Of a stretch of DNA of 64,000 nucleotides, positions 53,997 through 62,803 are shown piece after piece (the first letter of the stretch is position 1; the number at the start of each line of letters is the position of its first letter). The notes beneath the pieces were generated by a model. The model had not been told where the DNA came from. It searched no databases and was given only the letters and a program-made list of their open reading frames with translations. The DNA comes from Olivibacter sp. SDN3 (GTDB taxonomy: Bacteria; Bacteroidota; Bacteroidia; Sphingobacteriales; Sphingobacteriaceae), in contig NZ_CP060497.1 in assembly GCF_014334135.1 (NCBI RefSeq), forward strand, positions 4,402,001 through 4,466,000, read 5' to 3'. A program made the position numbers and the translations under genes.

Positions 53997-54012
53997 TAAT
54001 ATCGCAATATTA
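53997..54012. promoter_or_regulatory. ArsR operator candidate 1
   Basis: TAATAT-CGCA-ATATTA is a perfect 6-bp inverted repeat 10 bp before the arsR start codon. It shares GCAATATNACGAT with the second site. Confidence 0.6.
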
Positions 54013-54054
54013 CGATGTATTTTTTAATCACACAAGAAATTTATAAAAATATTA

Positions 54055-54085
54055 CCCCTGCTGTATCAAATGCTGTAAATCGAGG
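54055..54085 (-). pseudogene. traG: traG 3' remnant, copy 4
   Basis: After the rteC stop the frame of TraG reads NDLDLQHLIQQG and a stop, overlapping the rteC stop codon by a few bases. Only about ten codons remain. Confidence 0.7.
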
Positions 54086-54913
54086 TCATTTCTCGTCCTG
54101 TTCGTCCATTCTCCGTATAAGTTCTTCCCGAAGCGCATCAAGGAATTTTGTACGGTTCATCTTCCGGTTTCTCAACTCCAAATAGGTCTGATAAAAATTG
54201 CCCAAATCAATATCAAATGTGCTTTCAAAGTATTGGGCTACTTCCCTTATGTCATTGTTCCCGTTGTCAAATACATTTTGATAGTGCAGGGCATAAATCA
54301 GTTCTATCAATGCCACTTTGCTACCTGTCCATTTCAGCTTTTTTTGGGTTTTCGATTTGTCTTTTTGGAATTTGTTATACAACTGGTCTTCGATGTAAAC
54401 CTGTATCAAATCATTGGCTATTATCTTGGCGACCTTGTAATCATGTGAAGTGGAAAAGGACTGGTCGGACTGAAAATAATAGGTGTCCAACCATAGCTTT
54501 ATATCATGCTTGCCACGAACAAAAAAACTCTCGTCAAGGAACGAGTTATTGCTCCGGTAGTACTTGTAAAAATCGAGGTTGTTGTCAAAGAACCTTTTTA
54601 ATTTTTTCAGTTCTTTGTTGAGGTATTTCCTAATGGGCTTTGCACCATACGGCTTCTTTGTTTCGATTTTATAAATGGCGTTGTAGTAAATGAGTTTTGC
54701 TACAATGGCAGGTTTCTGATGTTTGAAAAATCGGATTTCTTCATCCGTGTTCTTAAACCCTCTTTTCAGCACATACGCTTTCAGTTCGGACAGGCATTCG
54801 AGAATATGGTATATAACGGCTTCTATCCGTTGCACGGAGCAATCGGCTTCAATCTCCAACTCGTTGATTGCTGTTTCCAGTTTATATAATGTTTCATCGT
54901 GAAATTTATCCAT
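54086..54913 (-). CDS. rteC: RteC-type conjugative-element regulator, copy 3
   Basis: 275 residues, like copies 1 and 2; start MDKFHDETLYKLETAINELE. A traG 3' remnant is fused directly to its end. It lies between the arsenic island and the MBL/AraC pair, so rteC here separates two cargo modules rather than sitting beside the topB core. Confidence 0.93.
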   Translation of the reverse strand: MDKFHDETLYKLETAINELEIEADCSVQRIEAVIYHILECLSELKAYVLKRGFKNTDEEIRFFKHQKPAIVAKLIYYNAIYKIETKKPYGAKPIRKYLNKELKKLKRFFDNNLDFYKYYRSNNSFLDESFFVRGKHDIKLWLDTYYFQSDQSFSTSHDYKVAKIIANDLIQVYIEDQLYNKFQKDKSKTQKKLKWTGSKVALIELIYALHYQNVFDNGNNDIREVAQYFESTFDIDLGNFYQTYLELRNRKMNRTKFLDALREELIRRMDEQDEK

Positions 54914-54997
54914 TCAGCTATTTTGAAATCTTAATATTTATGTTCATTTGTTTGGAAATAGGGTGATTGTCTCTATAAAATATCTCCTCTATTAGTA

Positions 54998-55031
54998 GCA
55001 AAAGCTGACGTTTCTTTACGTCAGCTTTTGC
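54998..55031 (-). terminator. Rho-independent terminator of the MBL gene
   Basis: GCAAAAGCTGACGT and ACGTCAGCTTTTGC are a perfect 14-bp pair around TTCTTT. It lies 42 bp beyond the stop of the metallo-beta-lactamase gene on the same strand. Confidence 0.8.
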
Positions 55032-55072
55032 TGTCTCCTTATCTTATATTTTTAAAGTTTGTGTTATGCTTG

Positions 55073-55825
55073 CTAAGGATTGTAATCTTCAACATCGTGA
55101 TAGCCAAATACCGTAATTTCCGGATGTTTGTTTACAAGGTCACGGATTTTGTTAAGTGAGATTATCCGCAGTTCATCATTATCCGCTCTTATTTTAACCA
55201 ATTCATTTACAGGGTGATTATTATCATTTAATTCAGCCCTCAAATAATAGGCATCAGCAACATAAAAAAGCCATCTATTGTTAACTTTTATCGCTACGCC
55301 ACAATGACCGTTAGTATGACCAAATAAGGGGATAAGAAAAAAGTCTACATCTATATCAATATCAATCTTCCTCGCTTCAAATCCATACCATTCATTTTCT
55401 GACTGTCCATAAGTTATGATTTTAGGATTGTGCGACAACGGTACTTTTAGGTATCTCGGGTTATCTGATTTAAAGTTTTCATATTCTTCCATTCCAACGT
55501 GTACGACTGCATCGGGAAAATCTGAAAGTCCGCCGATATGGTCGTTGTCCAAATGTGAAATGATGCAATCAGTTACGGAATTGGGGGTTAGACCAAGCTG
55601 TTCAATTTGCCTTATTGCTGTCCATTCTTCGTTAAAACGGAAGCCAACCATATCGATTAAATCCTGCCCAATTCTTGTTGCTGGCTGTTGGGTGTCTAAA
55701 AGACCAATTCCTGTATCTACAAGAACAAGCCGTTGTTCAGCTTCCAATAACAGACAATGCCCTATCCCTCTGCTCCCTATCGGCGACTGAATTTCGACAC
55801 AATTAAGGTGATGTATTTTTGTCAT
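55073..55825 (-). CDS. MBL-fold metallohydrolase
   Basis: 250 residues. The MBL metal site is written HLDNDHIGG (variant of HxHxDH with Asp at the second His position), followed by a distal Asp/His in FGHTNGHCG. The N-terminal RLVLVDTGIGL and C-terminal FGYHDVEDYNP fit the family. The Asp variant is seen in some lactonase-like and hydrolase subgroups, but the substrate is not clear. The AraC regulator lies upstream on the same strand and may control it. Confidence 0.85.
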   Translation of the reverse strand: MTKIHHLNCVEIQSPIGSRGIGHCLLLEAEQRLVLVDTGIGLLDTQQPATRIGQDLIDMVGFRFNEEWTAIRQIEQLGLTPNSVTDCIISHLDNDHIGGLSDFPDAVVHVGMEEYENFKSDNPRYLKVPLSHNPKIITYGQSENEWYGFEARKIDIDIDVDFFLIPLFGHTNGHCGVAIKVNNRWLFYVADAYYLRAELNDNNHPVNELVKIRADNDELRIISLNKIRDLVNKHPEITVFGYHDVEDYNP

Positions 55826-55904
55826 AGCTTCAACTATTAGATTTCAATACGCTAAATAAAGAAAGGGCGTTGTCAAAAAATAGAACGGAAGCGACAATTT
55901 TAAA

Positions 55905-56744
55905 TTAATTGCTGAATATTCGCATAGTTTCAAACGGGTGGGTCTCGTTAATTAAAAAAGACTGTTGCAAATTGTTTTTATGTAAGAACTCTTTTGGTGT
56001 ACAACCGGAAAACAGCTTAAATTCTCTTCCAAAATGCGACTGGTCTGCGTAGTTAAGCGAAAAACCGATGTCACTTAGCTTTTTATATTGCCTTGTTCTT
56101 AGCAAATAAATAGATTTTTGAAACTTTATAATTCGCAGATAAGTTTCGGGGCAGACACCTACGTATTCTTTAAATTTACGCTGAAACTGTCTTCGGGAAA
56201 TATGGAAACGGGATGACAGGTCATGGGAATTAATACCGTCAGCATCATCAAACATCAACTTTATACTATGGTCGATTATATTATCCTGCTTGGATTTCAA
56301 TAATTTTCGATAAAGCTGTCCGCTAAATAACTGGATTATTTGTTCGGGGGAAGAGGTGTGCAACAACTCATCGGTGAATTGCTTTGAAAAAAGATATTCA
56401 CTGTCTATAAGCGTATTTGTAAGTTCGGAAGTGTCTATGGAAAACAACTTTTTAAAGGCTGTTGGTTGAAGATTTACTCCAAAAATAAACGGGTTGCCTT
56501 GAAAGGAATTTATGCACGGGCTATCGTTTTTTTGACCGTAGACAAAAGATATTGGAAGTTGATGCCCATCAGCATTGAGTAAAGAGGATTGTCCGTTAAA
56601 ATGTTGGAATATGATACCCAAAGCTCCATCCGCCAAAATTTTGTACGTTTTATTCTGGTGGTTAGCATTTTGGATGTTAGCCCACCAGAACTTTTTTACA
56701 ATCTCTTTAAGGTTGTTATGTGGTTCTATCGTCACAATATCCAT
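55905..56744 (-). CDS. AraC-family transcriptional regulator (DUF6597-like N-terminus)
   Basis: 279 residues from ATG 56744, the better-supported start because the family usually opens with a short strand such as MDIVTIEPHNNLKE; ATG 56789 would give 294. HTH motifs: SHDLSSRFHISRRQFQRKFK and LSDIGFSLNYADQSHFGREF, then SGCTPKEFL. A minus-strand -7 box TATATTTG lies at 56827-56820. It is upstream of the MBL gene with an 80-bp gap. Confidence 0.88.
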   Translation of the reverse strand: MDIVTIEPHNNLKEIVKKFWWANIQNANHQNKTYKILADGALGIIFQHFNGQSSLLNADGHQLPISFVYGQKNDSPCINSFQGNPFIFGVNLQPTAFKKLFSIDTSELTNTLIDSEYLFSKQFTDELLHTSSPEQIIQLFSGQLYRKLLKSKQDNIIDHSIKLMFDDADGINSHDLSSRFHISRRQFQRKFKEYVGVCPETYLRIIKFQKSIYLLRTRQYKKLSDIGFSLNYADQSHFGREFKLFSGCTPKEFLHKNNLQQSFLINETHPFETMRIFSN

Positions 56745-56819
56745 GTTCCTTAGAATTAAATCGTTCTCAATTTGCCCATTCCTACCCATTTTGACTTTGG
56801 GTATTCTTTAGACGTATTA

Positions 56820-56827
56820 CAAATATA
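56820..56827 (-). promoter_or_regulatory. -7 box of the AraC gene
   Basis: On the minus strand TATATTTG matches TAnnTTTG. Transcription is predicted to start near 56813. Confidence 0.5.
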
Positions 56828-56899
56828 TCTAAAATTAAAAAGCTAAAGTGGATGCGCTTATTTTAATATTGGAATGAACTGAGAAAAATATATCGTGAT

Positions 56900-58900
56900 T
56901 TATGTAGCTTGTATCAGATGCTGTAAATCGGGGTCGTTCTTGATACGCTCCATTTCGCTTTCCACAATATGCACAATGTCCGCTTTGACCTGCCTATAAT
57001 TGGCTTCAATGACCTGCTTCATATTATCGTTGCCGTGTTCATCGTTAAAGGATAATATTTGCGGTATCTGCTTATACGCTTTTGTTTCGGCAGAAACTTT
57101 TTCGTTATCCACCACAATTTCAGCGTGAAATATTTTCTGTTCGATGCGCTCATCAAAGTTGTCCGATACTGCTCCGACAAACATTCCCTGTGTCAAGGTA
57201 GATATTTTGGAAGCCGGAATAAGGCTGTCCAATTGGGTGGATATAGAAGTGGATTTGTCATTACGGTTGATGGTCATACTCTGCCTTTTCTGCAAGACCT
57301 TGCCGAAACGCTCGCTTAGGTTCTTGGCTGTTTCGCCCACTACCTGACCGGAGAAAATATTACCCACCGTATTTTGGATGACCTTGCTTTCCTTGTCGCC
57401 ATAATCCCTTATCAATTGTGAATAGTCTTGAAAACCCAAGCATACTGCCACCTTATTGCTACGTGCCGTTGCGATAAGATTATCCAGTCCTCGGAAATAT
57501 ATCGTAGGCAACTCGTCTATGATGACGGAACTCTTTAACTTATCTTTCTTATTGATGAGTTTTACAATCCTCGAATTATATAATCCCAAAGCGGACGAAT
57601 AGATATTTTGACGGTCGGGATTATTGCCCACGCACAAGATTTTCGGCTCTTGGGGGTTGTTGATGTCCAGTGAAAAATCATCCCCCGTCATGACCCAATA
57701 AAGCTGTGGTGAAATCATCCGTGACAATGGGATTTTTGCCGATGCTATCTGCCCCTGCAACTGGTCTTGCGCTCCGCCCTGCCACGCATCCATGAAAGCC
57801 GATAGATAGTTTTCAAGTTCGGGATATGAGGTCAGTATCGTAAAAACGTCTGCATATTTTTTATTCAGCAATTCAATAGCATGGGGAAACGTGCAGTACT
57901 TTCCGTCTTCATAGATTTTCAGAAACCAAATGATTGAGGCAAGCAATATAATTGGGCTTTCCACGAAAAAATCCCCTTGCTTCAAAATCCACGACCTGTT
58001 GAGGTTCAGCATGATGGTGTAAGAGGCTTCGTAAGCATCGGAAATGTTCGTCATAAAGGCAGGGCTTAGCGGATTGCATCGGTGGCTACGGCGTGGGTCG
58101 TCAAAATTGATAACGTAAAATTTCGGCTTCACCTTATATTTATCGGAATGTTTCAGCAAATGGTTGTAGGCAATCGTGGAAAGGTCGTCAAACTTAAAAT
58201 CGTAGATATACATCGCAAAGCCCTTTTCGATATGTTGCTTGATGTAGTTGTTTACGATGGCGTAGGATTTTCCCGAGCCGGGAGTACCAAGTACAATCGA
58301 AGCTCGAAAAGGGTTGACGATATTAATCCATCCATTGTTCCACTTGCCCTTGTAAAAAAACTTTGTCGGAAGATTGACCGAGTATTCATTTTCTATCAGA
58401 CGGGTTTCCTGTTGGAAGCTCTCGTTTTCGTTATTGAAAACATCGTCCATCAGGTTGTTGCGGAGTAGTCGGCTCATCCATACCCCTGCCATGAGCAAGG
58501 CTATATATCCCAAACTCGTTGTAAGGATGTAAAGCGATGTGGCAACCCCTGCTGACAGCTTTAACAATGGCGTGTTCAGAAAGAACAGCGCAAAGCCGAT
58601 AACTAAGGCGGTGTAAATCTTAGCCCATGTTATCTTTTCATTCTTTACGCCTTTAGTACCAAGACAGCTTAACGCCAACAAAAGCATTGCAAAAATCTTG
58701 GTGTAAAGTGTGTGGGCAAACAGCCCTGCGGTACGGTTGAAATTGGTCAGTATCTTGCCGATAATTTCCAGTGTCCACCCACGTTCGGCAAAGAACCCGT
58801 AACAGAACCAATAAAAGTGCATCAGTACCAAAAGAATACTTACGGCACGCATAAAAGCCATGATTTTGGCTAATCCTCTCAAATCGTCTTCTCCCTGCAT
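56900..58900 (-). CDS. traG: TraG/MobC conjugative coupling protein (VirD4-like ATPase)
   Basis: 666 residues. Three or four membrane helices in the first 145 residues are followed by the ATPase: Walker A GTPGSGKS at 205-212, Walker B VIIDELPTIYF, and GFQDYSQLIRDYGDKE. It brings the relaxase-DNA complex to the secretion channel at the inner membrane. It is the only full traG here; its last 45 residues (DEHGNDNMKQVIEANYRQ and on) recur as four remnants elsewhere. In the CTnDOT-type order it follows mobB, with an abortive-infection gene between. Confidence 0.95.
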   Translation of the reverse strand: MQGEDDLRGLAKIMAFMRAVSILLVLMHFYWFCYGFFAERGWTLEIIGKILTNFNRTAGLFAHTLYTKIFAMLLLALSCLGTKGVKNEKITWAKIYTALVIGFALFFLNTPLLKLSAGVATSLYILTTSLGYIALLMAGVWMSRLLRNNLMDDVFNNENESFQQETRLIENEYSVNLPTKFFYKGKWNNGWINIVNPFRASIVLGTPGSGKSYAIVNNYIKQHIEKGFAMYIYDFKFDDLSTIAYNHLLKHSDKYKVKPKFYVINFDDPRRSHRCNPLSPAFMTNISDAYEASYTIMLNLNRSWILKQGDFFVESPIILLASIIWFLKIYEDGKYCTFPHAIELLNKKYADVFTILTSYPELENYLSAFMDAWQGGAQDQLQGQIASAKIPLSRMISPQLYWVMTGDDFSLDINNPQEPKILCVGNNPDRQNIYSSALGLYNSRIVKLINKKDKLKSSVIIDELPTIYFRGLDNLIATARSNKVAVCLGFQDYSQLIRDYGDKESKVIQNTVGNIFSGQVVGETAKNLSERFGKVLQKRQSMTINRNDKSTSISTQLDSLIPASKISTLTQGMFVGAVSDNFDERIEQKIFHAEIVVDNEKVSAETKAYKQIPQILSFNDEHGNDNMKQVIEANYRQVKADIVHIVESEMERIKNDPDLQHLIQAT

Positions 58901-59041
58901 AACAAAAAATTTTAGTGATGCAGGGAATTTAGAGGCTATTTAAAAGCACTTATACAAAGGGGGGGCGGATGGCTTTTGGTGGCTTAGTTTGACATACTTT
59001 AAAGGTTACAATACGGTGATTCGAGATTTTTAGCGTTTTTT

Positions 59042-59899
59042 TTAAAATTCTAAGTCCTTCCAATCAGTATTATGAACTTCTTTATTATTGTCAACCCGAT
59101 TTTCAATAGCCTCAATAAACTTAATTGTACTTGAAGTGTTATTGAATATCAATACGCTCTCCTCGTAGTTCAATATGGGGTTGTCATGGGCAAAACTTCT
59201 GTTGTTCCTAATATCGTTGAATGAGTCAAGATTACTAATGGACGTTCTTAATATTCTTTTGGACATTTCAGATTCAATATGATTATTTGCGATTAAAAAT
59301 TTCACATATTTACCAAATAAGCTATGTAATGCTTCATCTTGCAAATATGTAATATTGTGTTTTTTACATAGTTCTCTAATATATTTCATTACGAAAGTAT
59401 GTAATCTGTCAAGTGCAATTTCTGGCAAATTTTTATCGATGCTATCTTTTATAGACTCTGATAGTTTTTTGAAATCTAAATCCTCAACGTTTGGTTTGAT
59501 AGCATTAATATCATTTACAATATTACCCTTTAATCGCTCTGCTATTTTTTGACATTCCTTATGAAGTTCTTCTTTCAGGTCAAATTCATCATTCTCAATA
59601 TTAAACCAAGAGCCTGCTTTTCTATCTTTTAAATGTTCTAAATGATGGGTGAGAAGTTCAGATAACAGTTTTCCTACAGTATAATCTTCTTCGACTTTAA
59701 TAAATTGTCTTAGTCGATTAGCTTTAGAGTTGGAGGCGTAGTGATACTTTTCATCATCAATATCTAAATCAACAGCATCTGATATGAATTCTCTAAACGT
59801 TCTGTCACTAAAATTTGAAACATAACCTGAGCTCATATCGAGAAATTTTTCAATCTTATTTTTCTCTTGAAGTTTTAAATCTGCCATATTTTTTTGCAA
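59042..59899 (-). CDS. Abortive-infection family protein (C-terminal HEPN-like Abi domain)
   Basis: 285 residues, mostly helical. The C-terminal 100 residues match the Abi C-terminal domain found in phage-defence proteins, with DSFNDIRNNRSFAHDNPILN, where R and H at a 6-residue spacing fit the HEPN ribonuclease motif. The N-terminal part (FSDRTFREFISDAVDLDIDD) is the usual AbiJ-like companion region. It is a single-gene insertion between mobB and traG, a spot that interrupts an otherwise standard gene order. Predicted to act as a cytoplasmic toxin on phage entry. Confidence 0.8.
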   Translation of the reverse strand: MQKNMADLKLQEKNKIEKFLDMSSGYVSNFSDRTFREFISDAVDLDIDDEKYHYASNSKANRLRQFIKVEEDYTVGKLLSELLTHHLEHLKDRKAGSWFNIENDEFDLKEELHKECQKIAERLKGNIVNDINAIKPNVEDLDFKKLSESIKDSIDKNLPEIALDRLHTFVMKYIRELCKKHNITYLQDEALHSLFGKYVKFLIANNHIESEMSKRILRTSISNLDSFNDIRNNRSFAHDNPILNYEESVLIFNNTSSTIKFIEAIENRVDNNKEVHNTDWKDLEF

Positions 59900-60037
59900 T
59901 CGATATCAACTAACTTTTCAATAAATGAACTCAATTTTTATTGTCAGCACTGAGTTTTTTTTCATAGGTACGAATTTAACGAATTAAAAATTAGTTTAGT
60001 AAAAATCCATCGCCAATCATTTAATAGTTAGAGGCCG

Positions 60038-61327
60038 TCAATTCGCTCTGAACTGGCGACCTTTGCGTTTCTTCTTTTTCTTCATACGGTTGGCAAATGC
60101 CTGTTCCTCGTAGTCTTCGCCCTGTGCCTCCGGCAATAGCCCACCCAATCCGTCTATCAACAAATCATCGGTCGGCTGTTCTTTATTAAGGAAGTTAAAA
60201 AGTGCATGCGCTTCTTCTTTCTCTGCGGTCGATGGCGTATTTTGTGCGGTTGCTTTTTCAGTTTCTTGGCGTTGCCCGACCGCTTGCTCATTCCACCAAT
60301 CATTAAAGACATTTGCCGATAGGTTTTTGCCCAAAGCTGAACCGTTCCAAACGGTACGGCTTTCATGGTCAATAAAAGTCATACCGTAGATACGCCCCTC
60401 ATCGTTGCGCCGTACCACGGTATTGATGCCCTGCTCCAACAGTTGCTTTTTAAAATCGGCTTCATTAGTGGCGGTGTGCATCGCCACTTCAATGGTGCTT
60501 TTGAGTACGGCTCTTACAGGGTCGGCTTTCATTTTCTCCTTAGCCTGTGCGAATTGGTTTTTCAGTTCGTCCAGTCCTGCCTGTTTACCGAAAAGCGATG
60601 CTTTAAAAGGATTGCTCGCTTTTTCTCCCTGTTCGTTCAATGCAAAATAGATAAGCCCATTTTTGGGCTGTCCTTGCAATTCCCCTTTGACTTCCTCTGC
60701 CGTGATGTTGAAAAGCGAAAGCAAGGCGTTGTATGCTCCGAGGCTTGCGTACCCGTAATACTTCGGCAGGTGTCTCACCACCGATGCCATTTGGCTCTTA
60801 ACGTCTCCGGCTCTGTAATCCACCGGACGGAATACCTGCTCGTTTCCGGTGCGCTGTTTTTCCGTGGCAGGTATAAGATTGTACGTTTGTTCCAAATCCC
60901 GACAGATTGCCATCGAACGTGGATGGTCGTAACTGTCCGGTAGCTTCTTTCCGTCCAAACCCACACAGACCGTTACGATGTGGATATGGGTGCGTTCAAT
61001 ATCGGTATGCTTAAAAACGATATAAGGTTGCTTGCCATACCCCATGCGCTCCATATATTCCTGCGCCATTTTTACGAACTGCCCATCGCTGACCCTATCC
61101 GCAGGATCAGGGTTCAGCGATATGTGGCGCACTGGCTTTTCAGTTTTGATATTTGTGGATAGATACGGCTCAAAACACTGGTGCAGGTAACTTGTCGAAT
61201 AGGTATTATCCAACGTTTCGGGTATTCTGTTCAATAACAGAACCTGCCCGTTTTCACTATCAATCTTCTTTTGGTTATAGGAAATTGCACCGTACAAATT
61301 CTCACCCTTGCCAATCTTTGCTATCAT
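60038..61327 (-). CDS. mobB: MobB relaxase
   Basis: 429 residues from ATG 61327 (MIAKIGKGENLYGAISYNQK), the start usual for the family and just past the mobA stop; ATG 61360 would overlap mobA. The relaxase domain has the histidine triad HTDIERTHIHIV (about residues 107-118) for metal binding and an N-terminal Tyr as candidate nucleophile in LYGAISYNQK. It nicks at oriT and pilots DNA to the recipient via TraG. The C-terminus ends in a basic KKKKRKGRQ cluster. Confidence 0.95.
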   Translation of the reverse strand: MIAKIGKGENLYGAISYNQKKIDSENGQVLLLNRIPETLDNTYSTSYLHQCFEPYLSTNIKTEKPVRHISLNPDPADRVSDGQFVKMAQEYMERMGYGKQPYIVFKHTDIERTHIHIVTVCVGLDGKKLPDSYDHPRSMAICRDLEQTYNLIPATEKQRTGNEQVFRPVDYRAGDVKSQMASVVRHLPKYYGYASLGAYNALLSLFNITAEEVKGELQGQPKNGLIYFALNEQGEKASNPFKASLFGKQAGLDELKNQFAQAKEKMKADPVRAVLKSTIEVAMHTATNEADFKKQLLEQGINTVVRRNDEGRIYGMTFIDHESRTVWNGSALGKNLSANVFNDWWNEQAVGQRQETEKATAQNTPSTAEKEEAHALFNFLNKEQPTDDLLIDGLGGLLPEAQGEDYEEQAFANRMKKKKKRKGRQFRAN

Positions 61328-61328
61328 A

Positions 61329-61778
61329 TTACTTGTGCTTTTGTAGGTGTTCTTTTTCAAATTCCTGTGTTAGCTCAATCACTTTCCGGCATAAGTCCGC
61401 CATTTCTGCTGTCTGCTTTTCCAGTTTAAAGAGATAAGCCGATGCCTTTTTCTCCGAGAAATTGCGGTAAAGTATCTTCACGATTTGGTTGTAATTCACG
61501 CCAACCACTCTGAACTGGCTGTAAAAATTGGTCAACCTCGTATGAAAATCGACTGCATCCATGTCAATTTTTACGGTTTTGACTGGCTTCTGAAAGATGC
61601 AGGCTGTAATAAAATGTGCCATTACTTTCATTCCCGATTGCTCGAACAACGTAAGGAACTGTGCGTTTTCCATGTCGTTGAGACTAATCGAATAACGGTG
61701 GATGGCAGGGTCTTTCTTAGGCTTGCGACCAACTTTGTTTGTTCGATTTCTTCTGTTGTCTTCCATATCTAAATCCAT
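61329..61778 (-). CDS. mobA: MobA mobilisation accessory protein (relaxosome)
   Basis: 149 residues. A basic N-terminus (RNRTNKVGRKPKKDPAIHRY) precedes a ribbon-helix-helix-like region and the helical SEKKASAYLFKLEKQTAEMA part, as in Bacteroides MobA proteins that bind oriT beside the relaxase. It is first of the minus-strand mob operon, and its start lies 53 bp from a large inverted repeat proposed as oriT. Confidence 0.92.
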   Translation of the reverse strand: MDLDMEDNRRNRTNKVGRKPKKDPAIHRYSISLNDMENAQFLTLFEQSGMKVMAHFITACIFQKPVKTVKIDMDAVDFHTRLTNFYSQFRVVGVNYNQIVKILYRNFSEKKASAYLFKLEKQTAEMADLCRKVIELTQEFEKEHLQKHK

Positions 61779-61830
61779 TAATAATTACTATAAACTGCGA
61801 CTTCGGAGCGGTTTTCAGCCCCCTGCAAGG

Positions 61831-61884
61831 GCAAGTGGTTTTGAGGTGCGGAATTTATTTCGAGCATCTCAAAACATAACTTGC
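61831..61884. other. Candidate oriT inverted repeat
   Basis: GCAAGT-G-GTTTTGAGGTGC (61831-61849) pairs with GCATCTCAAAAC-ATA-ACTTGC (61864-61884), with one mismatch and a small bulge around a 14-base loop. Position right before mobA fits an oriT; the nick site is not defined. Confidence 0.5.
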
Positions 61885-62197
61885 TCTGTTCGGGTGAACA
61901 GAAAATCCGCCCTACGGGTCGGATTGGGTAAAGCGGAAAAAAACGGCTTTGCGCCGTTCCGCCCATAACATCCATTCTCCAATGATTTTTCCATTCACCC
62001 TTTGCATTTAAGCCCTTACAAAGTAAGGGTAGCTTTTTCAAAGCATTGCCCTATCCGCCACGACCAAACATTGCCAAAAAATGCCGTGGATTACCGCTTT
62101 AAATCAATGGAACGGAATAACCTGCTTCTTTGCGCTATCAGTCACGCAAGCCTGTTTGCAGGCATCCGCTCCCGATGGCAGTTGTGAAAGACGGAGC

Positions 62198-62364
62198 GCA
62201 GGAATGCCGGAACACATGACGGCGTTCCGCTCGGCAGGCAGGAATGCCGGACGGCATGAAAGCTATCCGGTAGCCATTCCATCGGGCAGGACGACTGGCA
62301 AGCCATCGGTCTTGCCCGTGCGAGAGCCGGAATGACGGCACGGCTGACTGAACGAATGACGGCA
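62198..62364. repeat. Short direct repeats upstream of the tra side
   Basis: GCAGGAATGCCGGA occurs at 62198 and 62238, and GAATGACGGCA at 62330 and 62354. Related GCCGGA/GACGGC words fill the interval, suggestive of binding-site iterons. Confidence 0.45.
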
Positions 62365-62471
62365 AGCCCGACAGACGGGATTGTATCAAGACTGCCGGAG
62401 AGTGTGCAGGGATGTGGAGTTGCTACCTTTAAAGCGAGACAGATTTAGACAGTAATTTTAAATTTGTAGAA

Positions 62472-62771
62472 ATGCATAGAAAATTTGATGATTCGTTTAA
62501 GATAATGGCGGTCGATTTGAGCGTTGTTAAGGGATCTGTAGCCGATGTAGCTAAGGAATTAGACATAGACCCCAGTTTACTGAGTAAATGGCGTAGAAAT
62601 CCACGTTATAATGGGAATAAGGTTTTACCTGACAATCCCAAGATCAGTCCGGAGGAGCAGGAGTTAAGGATTTTACGCAAGAAATTAAGAGATACAGAAT
62701 TAGAACGCGATATCTTAAAAAAGGCCATAGCCATCTTCTCCAGGGGAGACGGTCCATATACCGGTTCATAA
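62472..62771 (+). CDS. IS3-family OrfA (IS150-like, copy B)
   Basis: 99 residues identical to copy A. The slippery A AAA AAG at 62717-62723 is in frame with DILKK and gives OrfAB by a -1 shift. Confidence 0.94.
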   Translation: MHRKFDDSFKIMAVDLSVVKGSVADVAKELDIDPSLLSKWRRNPRYNGNKVLPDNPKISPEEQELRILRKKLRDTELERDILKKAIAIFSRGDGPYTGS

Positions 62772-62803
62772 AGGAGAACCGAGAAGTATATTCCGTAGAG
62801 AAG

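Larger units (their letters stand above)
61779..62414. other. Long intergenic region upstream of mobA
   Basis: No coding sequence is supported. It holds the oriT-like inverted repeat (61831-61884), a GC-rich stem AACGGC-TTTGC-GCCGTT (61942-61958) and short iterated motifs between 62198 and 62364. In CTnDOT-type elements this gap separates the mob genes from the divergent tra operon. Here it ends abruptly at the IS. Confidence 0.6.

Noticed and set aside
62081-62389. Overlapping frames on both strands upstream of copy B of the IS
   Set aside because: GC-rich repeat DNA gives stop-poor frames on both strands; no family similarity and no ribosome site.
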